This document shows, one piece after another, positions 34,134 through 45,044 of a stretch of 64,000 bases of DNA; positions within the stretch are counted from its first letter, which is position 1; each line of letters starts with the position of its first letter. The notes beneath the pieces are model-generated. The model ran no database searches, was not told the DNA's origin, and saw only the letters and a list, made by a program, of their open reading frames with translations. This DNA is from Linnemannia schmuckeri. Its lineage: Eukaryota; Mortierellomycota; Mortierellomycetes; Mortierellales; Mortierellaceae. Location of the stretch: positions 1,674,001 through 1,738,000 of the forward strand of contig JANATG010000003.1 in NCBI GenBank assembly GCA_029449235.1, given 5' to 3'. The position numbers were made by a program, and so were the translations under genes.

Positions 34134-37100
34134 TCACTCCTGTTGCTGGTGCATAACGATCTGCTCAATCTCCTTCACAATAGCATCCAATCCCTCTTTG
34201 TCCTCCACTTCATCCTCCTCGCCCACATCCTCACACTCAACAACCTGCCCCAACCCCAGGGTTACAGTCTCAGGCGAGGAGGTCATATCACGCATCAAGA
34301 CATGCTCCCGAAGTCCAAACTTAGAGCTCGAACTCGTGCTGCTCGTCCTGCTCAATCGCCCACCTCCACAGGTTGCAGAGGAGGAGGAAGCGTTGCTGCG
34401 AGAGGAGGAGCGCCTGCTGATGATCAATGGGCTCTCGCCTCCATGTTTTCCGGAGCCGGTGGCGTTGTCGATCGAGAATGCGCTGGAGACCGTGGAGGCC
34501 GAAGAATTACGGCAGGAAGATGAGGCAGAAGAACGACCGGAAGACGTGGAACTGAGGCGCTCGTCGAGCTCGATCTGTCGATCCAACTGCCAAAGACTCT
34601 CTCGCAGAACATTATGGAGTTCTGTACTTTCGCGAGAGGAGGTGAAGCCGGGACGGATGCGCCACGACCGGCTGGCTTGGTGCTCTTGTTGTTGCTGTTC
34701 TGTCAGTTCAAGAGAAGAGTGCGATGATGAAGCGGACGACGAGGAGATGTCATCATCCGACGAACACTTGCAAGGAGCAGCAGCAGTGGTGACAAGAGTA
34801 AGGTTCTCCTCGGTGAGTTGATTGACCTTGACCTGAAGCTCGTCAGCGTGAACGTGAAAATCCTTGTAGTCGGCCTCGATGGTCGACTGAAGACGCCTCA
34901 GCTGTTCCTGAAGCGTCTTTTCAGCAGCAGTAGCAGTCTCGGCTGGAGAAGTGATAGTCTTCTTGTCCGCTTGTTGCCGGAGAGAAGCCTCAAAGTCATC
35001 TGCCCAACCCCTGACAGCACCTAACTCATTCCTGAGCTCACCCAACTTCTCGTCCTTCTGCAAAACATCCTCACTCAACTCCTTGGCATAGTTCTCCATC
35101 GCTGAGAGCTGTTCCTGAACAAGTTGTAACTGAGGAGTCGGGGGTACCGCAACCTCACTAGCAGCAACAATAGGAGACGTGGGGGCCACCAAAATACTCT
35201 GAACCTTGAGTCGAGTATGCTCCTTTTTCCATCTCAGCTTCTCCTCCTTCTCCTGACCCCTCGCAGTCTCAAGATTCATGACGGCTCTCGAAAGATCCCT
35301 GTTCTCATTATCCAATCGTCTCAAACCGGCATTCAGGACCGCGGTCTCATGTTGAAGGAGGAGGCGCTGGATCGCCAGAAGTCGCCACATGGCCTGCTGA
35401 GACTTTTGGACGATTTGGTCCATTTTGGAGGTTGTGGCGTGGAGCTGGCTGTTGGCGGCCTTGACAGCGTCGTTGTTGAGGTTGGACTCGTGGAGACGGA
35501 TGAGTGAACAGGAGGCATCGCGCATGCGGGTCTCGATGTGGAGGGAGACGTTCATGGCCTCGACGAATTGCTTGAGACCCTCTTGTTCCTATAATAACGA
35601 TTAATCGCATTACGAAATCAGACATAAAGGTAAGAAAGGTTAGAAGGAATTCCCGGGCGATTAATCATGAAAGCTGAGTGGTGAGGAAGAGATTGGTGTG
35701 TCTTGGATCAATCAAATTAAATAATTATTCATTGTCCGAAATGATTGGTCCCCTGTCTTCATAGCTGATCATTGAACCACTAGCAAACTACAAGGTACCT
35801 TCTTTAAGCTTTCAAGCTGCTCGGGGTTGAGGACCTTGTACACTCGACTCGCAATCACCGTCGACGATACCGCCTTTTGCACATCCTTGGGGTCCATACT
35901 GCGCAACACATCCTGTGGGATGATCCCTCCATTGCTGCTACCATTCCTGGTCAACGAGGTACCGATCGCTGGCAACACTGGTGCCAACGAACCAGTCGGA
36001 CTTGTACCAGAATCAGACTCACTGTTGCTCTCGGTACGACGACGGCTCCTCGTCGGAAGCGAGAACGATGGAGGTGGGCCAGGAGGTGTAGGAGGCAGAT
36101 CCTTACTGCTGATGTTGCTCAGCTTATTATTAATGCTGTTAATCGAACCGTCCAACAAAGACACCGAGAGCATAGCATCTCCGTATTCTGGGAGGGATTC
36201 ATCAGACAAGACCTGCTGGCGTGTGAGGAGTCGCTGACATTGTTGCTCATGATGTCGTTGTTGCTCCATCTGGTTTTGATGTTGTTGGTACGCTTTGTTG
36301 TTGTTTTGGTAGTGGGGGCTGGTGTGGTTCTGGTTGCGAGGGGGGCGGGAAGGTTTTCGTTGGATGTTGGAACGTTCGTCTCCAGAGCTAGCAGGAATGA
36401 GTGTGGTGCTCTTGGGCAAAGCAGGCTCACATGCGCTGTTGGTGCTGCTGGTAACAGCAGTGGGCTCACTACTGTTGCTGTTGGCGATAGCGGTGGTGGT
36501 AAAGTGGTGTGGTTGCACTTGTGGACGACTCCGACTACGACTACGCTCGACCTGGTGAGCAGCAGCAGCAGGAGGCTGTGGAGAGTTGGCTCTTGAAGGA
36601 CGACGCTCACAGGAGGTCTGGGCAACCGTTGCTGCTTCTGTGTCCTTCATGTCGGGCATGGAGATGTTTCTCCTCAAAGATCTCGACGCAAAGGGCTTGA
36701 CGATTGGTGGTGGATCGTAATAGTCGTCAGAACCACAAGTCTCTGTGTGGAGGAGCTGGTTGTTCATGGCCCACTCTTCAGGAACTGTATCGTCACTCTG
36801 TGGTCGAAGAGGATGATGATGAGGGCGGGTTTTGACGTGCTGGTGGAGATAGTGTTGCTGTTGTTGTTGCTGGTAGAGGTACACTTTTGGGTTCTGTTCA
36901 TACACTCCACCACCATTCTGTGTCGAAGCAGCAGCAGCAGTAGCGGCAGCAGCAGCTTGTTCCCGAAGGTTGTGATCGGATTGTTTTCGGTTGAGACCTA
37001 CGCTTCGAAAGGCAGTATCGGAGGCCTGTCGTGCCAGTTTGATAAAGCTGCTGCTAGAGATCTTTCGAGTAGGGAGAGCGTGAACAAGGGAATCTGATGA

Positions 37101-37635
37101 TTGGGAGTAAGAGGAGTGGTTGTAGGGGGAAAGGAGAGTCTTGGAGGAGGCGGTCATTTTATGGTCGGACATTGAAGAGATTGTAGATGAGAGAAGATGG
37201 TGTTGCTGGTGTTGGTGCTGAGTGTATTGAGGAGGAGAGATGAGAGATTCTGTTGGTGTATGGTGATCCAAGGTGTTGTTATCTGAAATAATGCGATGAC
37301 CCTAACAAATAATATACGACGGTGTTTCAAAAGGAAATGAAAGAAGGAGATGGAGTGATACAAATGAGGGATGGTTGAATGGTTCAGTACAAAAGGCAAT
37401 CGAGAAGGAGAGAAAGAAAGAGAGAGAAAGAGAGAGAGAAACAAAGTACTTTGCAGTTTGATCGCCATGAAGAATTGTATCAAAAAGAAAGGCGTGGGCT
37501 TCTTACCGAGATGGATCGTTGGCGGCTCATTGAAGTCGCAGCAAAGGTTGGCGAAGCAGATCGGACAAATTTGTCAGAGACAGACCGTTGACGGCCAAGG
37601 GTGGTGGTGTGTGAGGGGAGTGCTAGTGTAGACAT
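34134..37635 (-). CDS. Uds1 (up-regulated during septation)-domain coiled-coil protein
   Basis: A protein of 1028 residues. Exons are 37635-37507, 37301-35799 and 35588-34134. The first exon was placed because the main frame has no ATG at its start; the junction SRQRSIS/GHRIISDNN is in phase. The N-terminal half is Ser/Gln/His-rich with Ala and Gln runs and a phosphorylation-prone look (RQRSVSDKF). Across the exon 2/3 junction (about residues 525-650) lies a block starting RVYKVLNPEQLESLKKEQEG, with a following helix ETRMRDASCSLIRLHESN, that I match to the fungal Uds1 family. A coiled coil of about 120 residues follows (QEQLSAMENYAKELSEDVLQ), then a Ser-rich tail ending in an amphipathic helix. 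Such proteins are linked to septation and hyphal growth; the exact role here is inferred. It lies upstream of, and on the same strand as, the checkpoint kinase. Confidence 0.78.
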
Positions 37636-39906
37636 GCTGGAATATGAATTATTATGCGGGTGGGTATGTATGCTGGGTTATGTTGTCGTTATTAATGGTT
37701 TACTGGAGTTTAGTTCTGCTCGAGAGAAATGTGAAGAGGAAGAGGAAGAGGAAGAGGAAGAGGAAGAGGAAGAAGAAGAGGGTCGGTGTAGATATTGATG
37801 TATTTGGAGGAAAGTCGAATAGTTCGAGTAGAATTGCGGAGGGGAGGGGGTGAATTAGAAGTTGATGGCGAGGGAAGGGTATTATGGTATGGGTCGAAAG
37901 TTGACCCGATGCAAGAGTACAACGGATGGAAAAGTAATAGTAATAATAATAATAATGATGGGATTTGAAGGGGTGAGGAAGAAGAGAAAAGATGGAGAGT
38001 GGATTAAAAACATTCAGAAGAGAAAGAAAGGTAGAAAGAAGAAAAGGAGGATGTTTAATTTAATTAGGAGAAAGACGGAGATGCAGTTGGTTCATAAGTA
38101 GTCACCTCGCATTGACGCAGACAAATAACTTGCCTGACAAAAAAAGGGAAGCGAAAGAGAGAGAAGGGAGCGCCCGAAAGAAGGGGTTGTGCTGGTTGGG
38201 TTCAACTGCGAAAAATTATGGAGGAGAAAAGAGGAAGGGAAGGGAGCGGAGGAAGAGGGGGCACATACATCCACGCCTGTACTTTTCTTTCGTAAGACAG
38301 CGCAAAAAAATGAATGAATGAAAAGAATAAAATAAGAAGGGCAGACGCAATTGTGGACATGTTGTGAATGAATTCTTCTACTTTGGTGGCACTCTCTCCT
38401 GGTGGCACTCTCTCTCCTTTCTTCTCACTCCTTTCTCACTCCCTTCTCACTTTGGCCATCTCTTTTTCACGGGTACCTCTTCCCAACCCTTACCCTTGGT
38501 CTCTTACTTCGGCACACTCCTTAGCCAGCTTAGCTGTTTAAAAAAAATACCGATTAGGGGGAGGGGAATGGGGGAAGAAGGGGGGCGGGGGAGTTTCCAA
38601 TACCCATGGATACGAACATGAATAGAGAGTGTCCAGGGTTAGGTGCGTTCAATCATTCCTGTTTTGACCATTCTATCACCCATGAATCCTCAAACATTTG
38701 AGTATCCTCATCTAGCGCACCCTTACATGCTTTTGCATTACATGTATCTGCCCATGCCTTTCTTTCTTCCCAGGCCGTTTCCTTGGGTGTTACAAGCGTG
38801 CCTTGTTGAAAGGGGATGTAACAATGAACAGTTGAAAAGGGGGTAGGAAAGGGTAAGAAAAGGTAACAATGACGGCTAGAAAGGATGGTTCACATTGTTT
38901 TCGTTGTTTGTCGACAAGTATATACAAGTCCAAGGGTAATTAAAAAGGAATCTCACTGGCAACCTCGTCCATGATCCATCGATTTGCTTGATCCATCATA
39001 AGTCATGCTCCTTGAACCCCAGCAGCAACAACAACCAATAACACGCACCAAAAAATAACCAACAGCCAAAGTATAAAAGAAAACAAGTAATGGTACATGA
39101 CAAGAGTATAAAAAAGGGCGGGACGGATAAAGGATTGATTGCAGTTGACTGTAGTCGATCGGGAGGCTTCAATTGGTCTTTGCTCATCCATCTATATCCA
39201 TGTCTTCGGCTTTGTTGATGTTGATGTTGTTGCTGCTGCGTTGATGTTTTAATTTTGCATGAGCAGGCGGAAGACAGGCACAGGTCCAGGTACAGGTACA
39301 GGTACGAAGAGGAAAGGTATACAACCCCACCTACCCTCCATCACCCCACTCCAAGAAGGTTCAATAAATGCTTGGCATCAACAACAGCAAGTTAGATAGG
39401 AGGCGAAAAGGAAAATGAGAGAATATAACATCGGAACTCATCATCGGGTTGTTCGTTTCGTGCAAAGTGACCAGCCAGCCAGCTCAACAGACAAAGAAAA
39501 TAACATAGGGGGAGGAGTGTGCGCAAATTTTGTCATGGACCCCTAGACAGAATGACAACAAGCAGCATGGATTGGCACTTTTTGCCCCTTTTAGCCCTTG
39601 ACCTTTTCTACCCCTTCTATTTCAATTTCCCTGCTAAGGTCCACGGTCCTCTCAGACTCGTTTCACCTTCACGTCAGTCCTTGTTCATTCCCCCGATTCA
39701 GGTCCAAAATGCTACCAACCCAACATACAAATCAACCTTGACTATTTTTTTCTCTTTTCGTTGTTTTCATATCTCAAAAGTGAACCATGGCTTCACGACT
39801 TTAGTATCTACATTGATGGCGTCACGATAGTCAAGTCTCACAAGGGTATTACATATGCAAACAGGCACACAGACACAGAGACAGACAGGCGGAAGAGCCA
39901 AACCCT
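37636..39906. other. Intergenic region between PFK-2 and the Uds1-type gene
   Basis: 2.3 kb without a supportable gene. It carries purine-rich DNA next to the Uds1 start, including a GAAGAG hexamer repeat, and a short CAGGTA repeat near 39279-39304. It should hold the long 5' leader and promoter of the Uds1-type gene and the 3' end of PFK-2. Short frames seen here have biased composition. Confidence 0.6.
37733..37780. repeat. (GAAGAG)n hexanucleotide repeat
   Basis: About eight GAAGAG/GAGGAA units in the plus strand, about 100 bases upstream of the Uds1-type start codon. Read from that gene it is a CTCTTC pyrimidine tract, as is common in fungal promoters and leaders. Confidence 0.85.
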
Positions 39907-42616
39907 TTAGACGGCCAGAGCTGGTCCCTGACCAAACTCATTCTTGAGTTGCCGTTGTCGCTCAGAAGTAATGGGTGAGGGCGCAATCGACAGGCCAGGG
40001 GTCGAAGAAGAGGGAGACGAGGTCGATGACGAAAAATATGTTGAGCTCTCATGTCGGATCTGCTTGCCACCCTCGGGCATATACTGCCCCATGTACATTG
40101 GCGAAGCAGGCACATTCCCTGCTAAACACATCAAGTTGGCGGTCTGTTGTTGCCAGTTGACGCTTGCCACCGAGTCGGGGATCTTGTGCCGCCTCTCCTC
40201 TGTTGTGTATGCAGTTGGTGTCAGTTCCAGTAACACGCCCTCTGGAATCTCCAGACTTGGAATCTCCTATAAGGGTTTTCGTCGTCAGTTGTGAGGCAAA
40301 AGGAGAATCAATGGCATGCTGCTTTTCGTTCGGAGATATAAAGAAACTTAACAAAAACAAATTGCTTACCGATTCTGGCAGTCCGTTTAGGTAGCCATAA
40401 AGACAGCGCAGGACACTCTCATGTGCAACGATAAGAACGTCATTCTTTTCCCTCTCAAGCTCCAAGATGACCATTTCCAACCGGTTTGCAAGGTCATAGT
40501 ACGACTATGTTATTCAGGTTGAGAGTGGAAAAGTAAACATAGAGTGTTAGAGCGGATCATGGACACAAAAAAGTCTCATCGTCATGTCGCATACGGTTAC
40601 AATGCTATATAGAAATTCCATTAGTACCGATTCTCCTTTTTTCTATCGTTCATAGTCGTTGTTGATATAGCACACAATATTTTTCGATGCCTACCTCTGC
40701 ACGAGGGAAGCGGTGACGATAAGGGTCGGCTTTGGCTCGGAGGATCTCGTCTGGGTATTGCTCCTCAATCTCTTCTGGTGTCATTTGATCGCAAACACCT
40801 GGGTTTCTCTCTGCAAGAACGCTTCGCTGGCGAACAATGATCTCCTCGTGGTCCAAAAAGTGGGCTGCGGTCTGAAAACTCCGTTTGCGGGACGATGTCC
40901 AGACTGTGAGCGGCCGTTGTGTTTCGGGTGTTGATGAAGACGTCGGAGACGAGGTGGCGGTGTTTTCTCGAAGTGTCAAGAGAAAGTTTTTCAAATTTTC
41001 AGCATATCGATGTCCTCCCGGCGCCAAGGGGGCGTCAGCCTTGTATGAGTTTTCGTTGAGTGACACTCCATTCTATCCGAGGGTAATCATAATCGTGTAA
41101 GTACAAGGTCATGTTTTTTTGTATCATGGTAGAGTTAATTTCGAGGGTGAAAGACTTCATTGCTTACCCTGGCAAAATAAATAGTCCGGGGAGAGATGTG
41201 AAGGTTTGTAAGGTAATAGACAATCTTGCTTTGGAGAAATCCTTGGGCGTTGTTGACCATGATGCGCTCTCCTGCGTTGATGACCTTGACAAAGCTTAAG
41301 CTGAGATCAGAGATGGTTGTGTAGAATGGTTCGTGGTTGGCGATCCTGCGCTTGAAGTCGTTCACTGCATCTGTGCGATCCCATCCGACATACTATCGAT
41401 GCGATGGATATCAATGGAAGAAATAGCAGGTTGAGATGTCACGAGCAAAATAACAAAGACTGGAGATGAGAGCGATCAAAGATGATAAAGCATAACTCAG
41501 GGGATGAAAAAAAATGCTCTTTCTCTTTCTTTCTGTTGTCAGTGTGGACAAAGTAAATGTAATTTTCAGCATCAAATCTCTCCCTTAGACTTCGTTTTGT
41601 CCACGGGTACAGAAAGTAGTATGGTATGGCAAAAAGAAATAGATGGCTTACGTCGGGAGATGAGACTTTGACACTGCGAATATTAGCATCAACAATGGCA
41701 GGATTATCACAGATGGTCTCGATGAACATGGGCTGGACATTGCAAGCCTTAAACCGCTCAACAAGTTCCTGTCTCCGTTCGGCTGTTGTGTTGCTGCCAT
41801 CGAGGATACCAACTTGACCTCCTTGGGAGAACCATTGGACCATATCGTCTAGACAGGCATTGGCGATCTTGAGACGCATATCGGCTGTGGCCTTGTTGGC
41901 TTCATTTTGTGAGTAACCATAATGGGATGGGAAGAGAGAGGGAAAAGGGGAAAGAAGGGAGAGAGGAGAGAAAAGATCCAAGCGGATTGAATGTCAATAG
42001 TGGGTTATTTGATTTAGCGCGTGCTGAGCAATAGACTGGAGGAGAGATAAGATAAGAAATAAAGCGTGAGAGAGGAGGGGAGGGGAAGGAAGGTACGCTC
42101 ATTTATCATACACCCTTGTTTTTGAGCAACAACTGGACAGCAACAATAATAATAACATCGATAATAATAATACCAACAACAAACAAGAAAGCGCAACAAT
42201 CCTGTGCACACAAACAACAATAAAGATCATATACCTGGAGAGAAAAAGTCGTTGGTGAGCTCGACACCGATAATCTGCCGACGGTAGTTGCCAACGCTAA
42301 AGACCTTGGACTGGACACCGAGCCAACGAAGGTATCGATAAAGCGACCGAGAAATGGCGGTCTTACCTCTTGCAGGGAGTCTGTGGTACATAGATGTAAT
42401 AGTACACGCATGCAAGCACGCATAAGGGATGAAGAAAAAGAAAGTCAATAAGGAAGTCAGGTCCAAAGAGAACAATCCGCGTCAAAGAGAGTAACTTTTC
42501 CGAGGAAGGATAGCGAAAAGCGCAAGAGAAAAAAAGTACCCGACGAGGATAATGGCAATTGCGCCAGCGTGGAAGAGACGACCAGATTCGGTCTTGTAGA
42601 GTTGTCCAGGGAACAT
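39907..42616 (-). CDS. PFK26: 6-phosphofructo-2-kinase with degenerate fructose-2,6-bisphosphatase domain
   Basis: A 522-residue homologue of the bifunctional enzyme that makes and removes fructose-2,6-bisphosphate, the activator of glycolysis. Exons are 42616-42540, 42380-42235, 41899-41652, 41392-41168, 41072-40695, 40504-40370 and 40266-39907. The kinase half has the P-loop GLPARGKT, GILDGSNTTAERR (Walker-B-like Asp), FIETICDNPAIVDANIR and YVGWDR. The bisphosphatase half (histidine phosphatase fold) has IYFARNGVSLNE where active enzymes have RHG; the catalytic His is Asn and the next conserved Glu is Val. The later His (VAHESVLRCLYGYL) and the EEQYPDEI acid are kept. I therefore expect kinase activity without bisphosphatase activity, as is known for yeast Pfk26. 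The C-terminal tail is Ser-rich. The exon 3 acceptor (41900-41901) is chosen by phase, has a purine just before it, and is the weakest junction. The gene symbol is by analogy. Confidence 0.88.
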
Positions 42617-45044
42617 GTTGCTGTTGCTGTCGTGAAGTGAGATCGAGGTGAGAGTGAGGTGATTCTGAATGAGTTGAAATGGAGGAGTGGACGAAGAGGA
42701 TCAAGTAAGATCAGCCTGGGCGATGGAAGTGAATGAAAAAAAAGTGGAGGAGTGGAGTAGTGATCAAAGTAGGTCGTATGTGGGGATGAGTGTGAGAAAA
42801 GAGAGAGGTGAATGAGGAACAAGGGAGTAAGGAAGAGAAAGATAAAGAAACGGAGAAGAAAGAAAGAAAGAAATAAAGAAATGAAGGAGTACGAAAGAGG
42901 AGAACGAACGACAACGATAAAAAAAGGTAAAAAAAAAAATGTAAACGAGCGAAAGACACGACCTGCAGCCAACATGTGGGATGGAGGTTGAATCAATAAT
43001 CTCCGTCTGTCAGTCTTGGTCGCACATGGAGGGTATCGAGAGCGATGACTGGGTTGAGTCAACTCGCTCTCGAGGGAACAACTGAATACAGACATTTTTA
43101 AATATAAGCACAACTCTCGTTGTTATTTTTCCTTGTTGCTGCTGCTGCTGCTACCCCATCGCTCTAATGGCTATGCCCTGCTGAATGCCAAAGACTCATT
43201 CGTGACCTAGCAAGTACAGGTTTATAGAACTCTGCCGACAAAAGCAACATATGTTTCGCGTGAAAGATGAAAATGAAAACATGAATGATAGAGTAGAAGC
43301 AATTATTATGGGTGGTCGTAAAGTGAAAAGATTGCGGGCTGTGCTTTGTCCTTTGCCTTACTGAAGTCAGAAACAGATAAATTCAAGTATGGAAGACGAA
43401 CTGTGATGTCTGTGTGACACTGGCGGAAGACAACATAGGATGATGATCTTCCTACTGCAAATATCCCATACGATCAACCTGCGTGTCTAAAGAAACACAG
43501 AGGCTTGTATTACTTCCCTGGAAATCCAACGACAAAATGACATTAAGACTTTGTGCGTCATCTTCATTGCAAGTATGTTGATGAAGAACAAGAAGACGGG
43601 TGAGAAATTGCAGAAGGAATCAAAGTCTTCAAGACCCAAGCTCATCCGAATCAACCATAACCTTATGGTATGATAGTCCTAGAGGAAGTCAAGCAACACT
43701 CGTCATATATTCACAATTCAGCCCCCCCAAAAATCAGCAACAATTAACAACAATGTCAAACGACGTAGACAACAGCAGCAGAAAACAACGAACAGGATGT
43801 CACTACGTGCCTGCCTGCCTGTCTGTCTGTCAGTAAGTATGTCAGCGTGTCACAGCAGTCAGATGGTCAAGTACAATGGTGTCTGTCAAACGCTGCTGTT
43901 CCCCTCATCTTTTTTTACCCTCCCCCCTTTTTTTTTTTTTTTTATTTCAAGTCACTTTTCTGCCCAGCAAACCAACAGCCAGCAAGCCAGAGTGATGGGA
44001 GCATGTCTCAGAGAGGAGCGCGAGAGGCGAGTCGTGAGCAAAAAGAAATGAGCAAGAGGAGGACGGGTATGAAGATGGACGAAAGGGGGAGATGTGTCGA
44101 AGAACGGTAAGTATTAAATGCAAAAGCAATTGAAAAGAGTATGAAGGGCGAGAGAGTATGAGAGAGAAGAGCTAAAAAGAAGCTCGCATTCATGCAACTG
44201 ATGAGACATCGATATGATCATCAATGTGATGGTACCTTTTTATTCTCGTTGCCTCATCATAAGTAATTATTTCTTTTTCATACGCACGCCCTCGTTCTCT
44301 TTTTCTTAGTCTTTCGTTTCTTCCTTCCTTCACTCCCTTTTCCCTCCTTCCCTTGGTCACCCTCCTTTCCTTTCCCTTTCCTTCGTCTCTCTTTCCATTT
44401 CTTTTCGTCCTTCTCCCCTTACCCTCACTCCTCACCCTTCACTTTGTTCACCTCCTCACTTTATCTCTTTTCCCTCTCTCCTCTCCCTTCTCCTTTTGGA
44501 CTCGCCATTCCCTACAGCTCAACTCATCACACCTTGCCACATTCCCTCGCATTCATTCAACATCCTTTCATTCTCTTCCTCAGAACAAGAAAACTCATTG
44601 ACTTTCTTTCTTACACACCCATCATCACCTCTCAGAAGACCATACTTACTCACTCAACGCAGAAACAAACTAACGCCAAAAAGCGACAAGCAATCGAAAA
44701 CAAGAAAGGCGCCTTGTCTCTCGTACCTCTCTCGAGTCTCTCGCTAATATAACCGGCGACGACCCCTCCTTGTACCGCTCACAAGGTAATAAAAAACACA
44801 AGGCGTTTTTGTGTTTCTTGCTTATTTGCTTGCTATATCCAACCAAGTTCCAGGGCTCTCTCGCGTGGCGTGGACTGGACTGGGGTGCTTTTTACTTGGA
44901 ATGGTAACGAGGCTATAATGTCGTGTCGTGAAGTGAAGAAGGGAACACAGACCATATCCAGAGTTACAGGGTTGGAACTGACCAAAGAGCCTTTCCTCTT
45001 TTTCTTATATATGTTTGCTATGACGTTTTGGTTCCTGCAGAGCA
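42617..45044. other. Divergent intergenic region (PFK-2 / BEM2-type gene)
   Basis: 2.4 kb between divergent start codons. Pyrimidine tracts run toward each gene: C/T on the minus strand at 42650-42960 upstream of PFK-2, and C/T on the plus strand at about 44280-44520 upstream of the BEM2-type gene. A TGCC/TGTC tetranucleotide patch lies near 43807-43835. No coding gene or RNA gene supported. Confidence 0.6.
44786..45040 (+). other. Putative 5'-UTR intron of the BEM2-type gene
   Basis: A GTAATA donor at 44786 and a strong acceptor (TTCCTGCAG) ending at 45040, four bases before the chosen ATG at 45045. The acceptor context right at the start codon suggests the leader is spliced here. An alternative is that the acceptor joins an upstream coding exon, but I found no convincing ATG exon upstream. 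Confidence 0.45.

Noticed and set aside
42457..43113. 218-residue minus-strand frame upstream of PFK-2
   Set aside because: Phe/Ser/Leu-rich translation of the pyrimidine-rich promoter/leader; it overlaps PFK-2 exon 1 in another frame.
43600..44110. Small plus-strand frames of 78-87 residues upstream of the BEM2-type gene
   Set aside because: Repeat-derived (TGCC/TGTC) or overlapping frames without conserved sequence or clear start context.
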